From: Globisporangium splendens
Lineage: Eukaryota; Oomycota; Peronosporomycetes; Pythiales; Pythiaceae
Direction of reading: 5' to 3'
Length of the DNA stretch: 64,000 bases
Assembly: GCA_006386115.1 (NCBI GenBank)
Contig: VFIW01000039.1
Coordinates: 310,001-374,000, forward strand
This document shows, one piece after another, positions 58,867 to 64,000 of this stretch. Position 1 is the stretch's first letter, and the number at the start of each line of letters is the position of its first letter. A program made the translations under genes and the position numbers. The notes beneath the pieces were generated by a model. That model was given only the letters and a program-made list of their open reading frames with translations, did not search any database and was not told the origin of the DNA.

Positions 58867-61800
58867 CGTCATGGTAGCGTTTCAGCAAACCCACGTAGAA
58901 CACGGGGTGCGTTGCCATTCGCGTTGGGAGATCGAGCTTGTAATTCAAGTCTCCAATCTTCTCCACAACAGTGTATGGCCCGATGAATCGTGGCAACAAC
59001 TTACTCCCGCTGGGGAGCGTTGTGACTGCATCGTTTGGTAGGTTTTTAATGCTCAATAGCACTTTATCACCCACACAAAACGTTTGTTTGTTCTTTCTAC
59101 CCGATTTATCGGCGTAGAGCTTTTGCTTGTCTTGCGCAGCAGCTAGTTGGTCGCGTACGCGACGCAACAATGCTGCGCGCTCATCGACAAATTGGCGCGC
59201 TGCCGCGACGGCTTTGTCTTGCTTTTTCGTTGCTCTCGCAGCGCGTGCTGCAGAGAGATCTATTTCTGCGCCGGTGTGTGTCACCTCGCGCCCTCCCTTT
59301 CGTGGCTGACGCTCGCACGAGCAGTCGCCTGATTCTGTCTGAGACTGGCTATTTTTAGCACGAGTACCGTAACTCAGTACCGTGGGAGACCCATCTATAG
59401 GGACACGAGTACCGTAACTCTGTACCGTGTTTTTCTCTCCAAATGTGGAACGCGTGCCGTCCGGTAAGACCGTGACAGATTCGAAGTGCGACCGCACAGG
59501 CGGCGCATTGCGCGCGTCCACGTGAGCGGTTAACGCCACGTCTGGTGACGGAGGTCGCGCACTCGCATCGAGCGCAGCGAGTTGCCCTCCCACCGCAGAA
59601 TATTCGACGCCCTCAAACAGAGTGGCGGGTACGCGCGGGTGCCGCAGCGAGTTAAAATAGAACGGAGTCACGGCCGTAGAGGCGTGCTCGCTGCTATTTA
59701 TAGCAAACTCGGCGTACGGCAGCCAGCGGCTCCAGTCGCGGGGATGATCGACAGCGATGCTGCGAAGAATATCCTCGACGACACGGTTCACGCGCTCGGT
59801 TTGCCCGTCTGTCTCGGGGTGATCGGCAGTGGACATCGCCAGATCTGTGCCGAGCAGGCGAAAGAGTTCGCGCCAAAAGGCAGCGGTGAAACGCGGGCCC
59901 CGGTCTGATACAATAGACTCGGGCAAGCCGTGACAGCGGAACACGTGCTCTAAAAATAGGCACGCCGTCTCTTGGGCAGTGACATGCTTGCGCACAGGCG
60001 CAACATGCACCATTTTGCTCAGTCTGTCGACGAACACGACGACGCCTGTGTTGCGCGCCTTGTCTTCCGGGAAACCGAAGACGAAATCCATGCTGACCGA
60101 CTTCCAGCAATCTTGCGGAATCGGCAGCGGCGCTTTGTTCTTGCCCGCAGGCTTCACGCGCTGGCACTGTTCGCATGAACGTACATAATTGGCCACCCAT
60201 TTGTATTGGTGTGGCCACCAAAACACATTGGACACTTGCAAGAAGGTCTTTTCACGCCCCAGATGCCCACTCGCTGGCGCATCGTGAAACTCATGAAGGA
60301 TCGAAAGTTTCAGATCCTGGTCATGCGGTACATGCACACGCGGGTAATCGAAGTTGGACAGTTGATGCCACAACAACCCGTCGTGATAACTGAACCGAGC
60401 AAGCTTTGACTCGAGTTTGGCAGGCAATGACTCTTTCGACGAGCCGTCAAAGTAAGCAATCAACAAGCGACATTCATCGTCGTTTGGATAAAGCGACTGA
60501 ATATTGTCCTTGAGCTTTGTTTGCACTCGACTGATGCTCAGATGCATGAGATCAGGAGAGCGCTCCGAACACAGAGCGTCGGCGCTGTTGTCAACGCTCG
60601 ACTCGTAATCTGGACGGCGCGAAAGCGCGTCCGCCAGAACATTTTCCTTTCCCGGCTTGTATTCGACCCGAAAGTTGAACTCGGAGAAGAATGCAAGCCA
60701 TCGCGCCATTCGCTGCGACAAATGGGGAGAATTAATCGCGGTCCGCAAGGACGCGTGATCCGTGTACACAACAAACGGTGTCGCACCCAAAAGGTGGACC
60801 CTGAACTTCAAGAGAGCGTACTTGATCGCAAGCAGCTCCTTGTCGTGCACAGGATAGTTCTTTTCAGCTGCTTTAAGCAGTCTGCTTTGGTATGATACGA
60901 CGCGCTCATGGCCGTCATCATCCTTCTGCATCAGCGCACAGCCGATTGCAAAATCGCTGGCATCGCACACGACACTGAAAGCTTTCGTGTGGTCCGGCAA
61001 CGCCAGGACAGGAGCGCGAACAAGCGACTCCTTCACGTCAATGAATGCATTCATGACATCGCTGGTCCAGTCCCATTCGACATCCTTTTTCAAGAGATGC
61101 GTGAGCGGACGGACTCTCGCCGCATAGTTGTGGCTGTACTTGTGCAAATAGTTTGCCAAGCCAAGCCACTTGCGCAAATCCTTGACGTTCTTTGGGATCG
61201 GCCAGTCGGCGATCGCCTTGATCTTCTCTGGGTCCGCGCGGACTCCAGCTTTGCCAACATAGCACCCCAGGATCGGAATCTCTGAGGCGCCAAAGATGCA
61301 CTTCTTCAGGTTGCAATACAGACTGTTGTCTCGTAAGCACTGCAACACTGAGCGCAAATGTCTCTTGTGCACGTCAACGGCGCTGAGATCTCCTTCGGCA
61401 CGACTGTGCACGAAGATGTCATCGAAGTAGCTCGGTGCGTACGCACGATGAGGGCGCAGAAGATGCGTTACCAGACGATTGAACGTCGCTGGTGCATTCT
61501 TCAGACCTTGCGGCATAACGAGCCACTCCCACAGCATTCCGCTGGGTGTGCTTACTGCCGTCAAGGGAACGTCACTCTCTCGCATGAGGATCTGATAGAA
61601 CCCATCCATCAGATCCAATGCTGAGAACACAGTTGAGCCGCCCATGGAGTCGATCAAGACATCCTTTCTTGGGATCGGCGTTTGTGCCGGAATGGTGGCG
61701 GCGTTCAGCTTGTTGAAAGCGTGAACAATGCGCCAGCCACCAGTCGCTTTCCGCACACAAAACGTGGGTGAGCTATGTGGAGACTTGCTTTCTCTCACAT

Positions 61801-62758
61801 GACCGGCGAGGGCTCGTTTCGCGAAGAACTCGTCGATAGCCTCAACCTGCTCGCGGGGCAGCGGTCATTGTCTGGTCACGCAATATTTGCTCCCGGGCTC
61901 GAGATCGATCTCGTGCCGTACGCCACGGTCAACGGGCAGGGCACTTGGCACTTTGTCGGGGAACACATCTTTGAGCTCCCACAACAAGTCAAGGTATGGA
62001 CTGCCTTTCACGGCGTCCCAGTCCTGAGCAGCAAACCGCCTCTGTTTGTCTGACTCCAAAACACTCTCATCCGCAGTGGACGAGGTGCACAGTTCGCTAC
62101 GCGTAAACGCGGTAGGAACGACGATCTCGCGGATCTGATCACGCTCTAGCTCCGTAAGAAAGAGCTCGAAGCTCATTTCTTCGAGGGATACGATCGCCTC
62201 AACGGTACTCGGCAGCTCATGGAGCGCCGCAAATTCAGCGAAGAACACTTCGTCTGATGCGTTTGCTTCCGGACTGCGCTTTGCGTGTCTGAGCGCCACG
62301 TCAACGTGAGCGCGATCTATCGACGGATCCGAGATCCTGTCAAAGGCGCGCAGCGAAGCTGCAGCTGCGTTGAGAGATGGGGCAATCGTGTGCGAGGCGG
62401 CCGTTTCCTCAGCAACAGATGCCAATGCACTGTCTCTCTTGCGAGCTGACAACTTGCGTCACCCTCGTCGGTTGATGCGAACACGCGACCTCGCGGTTCT
62501 GAGCTCCAGTACTGCACCGTCAGGGTGGTACGAGCTGGCTGACGCGTGTACGCCTGTACTGTCGCTGTCACTTGCGGGGGCTGGCTCGGATTCTCTGGAG
62601 CCGCACACTTGCGCACCAGTGTCCACGTCTGGACTTTCTGGCGCTTCCGCACAAACTGGGCTACCTGCCACAGTGTATCACTTCGCTGGGCTACCTGCCG
62701 CAGCGCTTCTTCTTGCTCGGCTCTCTGCCGCAGCGTGTGTGTTTGAAGCGGGGCTACC
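58280..62758 (-). pseudogene. Retrotransposon Pol: RT, RNase H, integrase, chromodomain (interrupted by UGA stops)
   Basis: The long open part is 61798-58280 (1172 codons). RT carries YFDDIFVHS (Asp126, Asp127), and RNase H has VCDASDFAIG, DKELLAI, YTDHASL and LADALSR. Integrase has the zinc motif with H505, H512, C542 and C545, and the catalytic Asp571, Asp632 and Glu668. The C-terminal chromodomain runs YHVERLLRVQRR, HYLVKWRGYDLSQSTWEP. Upstream the same frame continues to 62758 but contains three in-frame stops, all TGA (62678-62680, 62459-62461, 61865-61867); the last replaces the codon before PLPREQVEAID, where related elements have Trp. The copy is therefore probably not autonomous unless the stops are read through. 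Confidence 0.88.
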
Positions 62759-63305
62759 TGTAACGGGGTCACACGCTAAGTTGCACCGCAGCAACTTAGC
62801 TCAATCTATTGGCATTGGACTAAGTCCGCATGCAACTAAAGTTTCCGTACTTAGCTACGAGAAACACCAAAGCAGCCGATCCATTAGGTTCGCCGCACTT
62901 ACTCGAACCACAAAGGTAGCCAAGCTGCTCTGATTAGAGGTCGGTCACAGACACGACTCTCATAGGCTAAAACTATATGCTTTTAGACCAATTGAATAAC
63001 ACGGCAATTCAGAGCCATTCACTTATGTCCACATTGAAATAAGCGGAAGTTCACTATGCTAGATAGTGAACTAAAGATAACTCAGGGTGTCCTGCAAAGG
63101 GCAACCCCAACAAATAAACAGTTCCATTTTTACCTCTGACTAAGTCTTTAGTTATTGACGGTTACTCTATAGAGACCTATAGGTAACCGATCGTTGCACT
63201 GCAGGAAGCAGGCAACAGCTCTTGGAACAGAGTCCTTGAGAGAAGTCGTGCACACGCTTCCTCACACACGTACCGTGCTGCGTGACTCGGAAGTGTCCGG
63301 TTACA
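62759..63305 (+). repeat. LTR3
   Basis: A 547-bp LTR in plus orientation with TGTAAC...GTTACA ends. It is followed directly by the same leader and gag as after LTR1, so it serves as a 5' LTR for a second element copy, while it may also have been the 3' LTR of the first. Confidence 0.92.
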
Positions 63306-63376
63306 ACGGTAGCACTCGTAGTCAATCTACGACCCGGCAGAGGTGACTGCCTGAATCGCTCCCTCAAGGATTCATC

Positions 63377-64000
63377 ATGGCGTCAATTGACCCTGCGCAG
63401 TTCCCGCACCTCTCGGCTGAACACCGGAGTGTGCTGACCCGAATGGCACAAGCTCTAGGCGACCAAGTCGCGCTAGAGTTGCTCTCGGCGTCGCCGGAGC
63501 AGCAAATCTTTCGACTCGAGCAGTTCGAGAACTTCTCGAACGCTCAGCGCCTCGAAGGAGAGCGAAGTGCGCAAGCACAAATGCAAGTCGCCGCAAGCTT
63601 GACCGCAGAGATGCTGCGCTCAGCCGCTGAGTCGCGTGAAGCGCTCGAGCGAGTGGTATCTGTGGTTGCTGGTGCAGCCACGTCTTTGTCGAGTGCGGCT
63701 GCTGCGCCTCAGACACAAACGTCCCAAACTCCCCGCCCAAGAGCTGTCAAGATTGACGCTCCGAAATTCGATGGTGCGGATGGCGACAAGCTCACCCACT
63801 GGCTACTCGCCGTGGAGCGTTGCGCCAAGGCTCAGCTCATCGACAGCAACGAGCAGATGGTGTCTTTCGCCACCTCGAACCTGCGCGGTCGAGCGTCGGA
63901 ATGGGCATTCTCGACGTTGCTCGCCGATGAGTGTGCGTTCGACACGTGGGATATTTTCCGTGCGAAAATCACCGCCATGTATCAGCCTCCGAACAGCGAA
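63377..64000 (+). CDS. Retrotransposon Gag protein, second copy, truncated by window end
   Basis: The first 208 codons of a Gag nearly identical to that at 54882. The differences I noticed are few (for example Ile to Thr in VSFA[IT]SNLRG and Asn to Ser in PPN[NS]E), so the copies are recent or kept alike by gene conversion. It continues past the window. Confidence 0.9.
   Translation, partial: MASIDPAQFPHLSAEHRSVLTRMAQALGDQVALELLSASPEQQIFRLEQFENFSNAQRLEGERSAQAQMQVAASLTAEMLRSAAESREALERVVSVVAGAATSLSSAAAAPQTQTSQTPRPRAVKIDAPKFDGADGDKLTHWLLAVERCAKAQLIDSNEQMVSFATSNLRGRASEWAFSTLLADECAFDTWDIFRAKITAMYQPPNSE

Larger units (their letters stand above)
54262..64000. mobile_element. Rearranged Ty3/gypsy chromodomain retrotransposon locus
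   Basis: In order: LTR1 (+), gag and protease (+), inverted LTR2, an antisense ORF (+), chromodomain-integrase-RNase H-RT reading on the minus strand, LTR3 (+), and the start of another gag (+) that runs off the window. The left breakpoint ends GGTAG (56621-56625), and the sequence beyond the right breakpoint read on the minus strand also begins GGTAG (62758-62754). The protease frame on one side continues exactly in phase into the pol frame on the other. This fits one element into which a solo LTR inserted (5-bp target duplication), followed by inversion of 57173-62758 by recombination between LTR2 and LTR3. An assembly error across near-identical inverted LTRs would look the same. Confidence 0.85.

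Noticed and set aside
1..64000. CRISPR arrays, rRNA genes and tRNA genes
   Set aside because: No regularly spaced repeats, no rRNA-like sequence and no convincing tRNA with a T-loop was found by eye; a tRNA scan would be decisive.

Overview
The window looks like a gene-moderate stretch of an oomycete nuclear genome, most likely Peronosporaceae (Phytophthora or a relative). Four things support this. Coding regions are GC-rich at third codon positions and mostly intronless, and the few introns are short (61-149 nt, GT..AG). Many genes have a sequence close to the oomycete core promoter GCTCATTYYNCAWTTT just upstream of the ATG. There is a family of one-repeat MYB factors with the signature THAQK[Y/F/L]RQK. 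There is also a chromodomain Ty3/gypsy retrotransposon. The species cannot be fixed from sequence alone.

Layout. From 0.8 to 5 kb lie a small SRPBCC-fold protein and a secreted lipase of bacterial family I.5 type. From 5.9 to 40 kb seven SHAQKY-class MYB genes are scattered on both strands. Between them are a six-exon HGSNAT-like membrane acetyltransferase (13.4-15.4 kb), a PNGase A-type glycoamidase (18.3-20.0 kb), a PDZ scaffold (21.3-24.3 kb), a PH-like/MIT-like protein (25.0-26.3 kb), a damaged DRC9/IQCG flagellar gene (26.5-27.3 kb) and an orphan RNase H fragment (30.4-31.2 kb). A second PDZ scaffold, paralogous to the first, follows at 40.4-43.3 kb.

From 44.9 to 52.9 kb is a block of secretory-pathway and housekeeping genes. 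It holds two L-type (ERGIC-53/VIP36-like) lectins flanking a homoserine dehydrogenase, then an ER prolyl 4-hydroxylase ending in KDEL that appears fused to a VHL-beta-like hydroxyproline-reader domain, then a two-exon ESF2/ABT1 ribosome-assembly factor.

From 54.26 kb to the end is a rearranged Ty3/gypsy (chromovirus) locus: LTR-gag-PR on the plus strand, an inverted LTR, RT-RNase H-integrase-chromodomain on the minus strand, then a third LTR starting another gag. A 5-bp duplication (GGTAG) at the two breakpoints and exact reading-frame continuity across them indicate a solo LTR that inserted into the element and then recombined with the 3' LTR, inverting pol. The element also has a GGGAAAC slippery site at the gag-pro overlap and a 539-codon antisense ORF between pol and the 3' LTR.

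Several genes share a theme of glycoprotein handling and secretion (lectins, PNGase A, HGSNAT-like, P4H, lipase). The strongest candidates for something new are the P4H-VHL-like fusion, the antisense retrotransposon ORF, the LTR-mediated inversion, the MYB array with shared core promoters and C-terminal motifs, and the PDZ scaffolds that end in PDZ-ligand-like tails.
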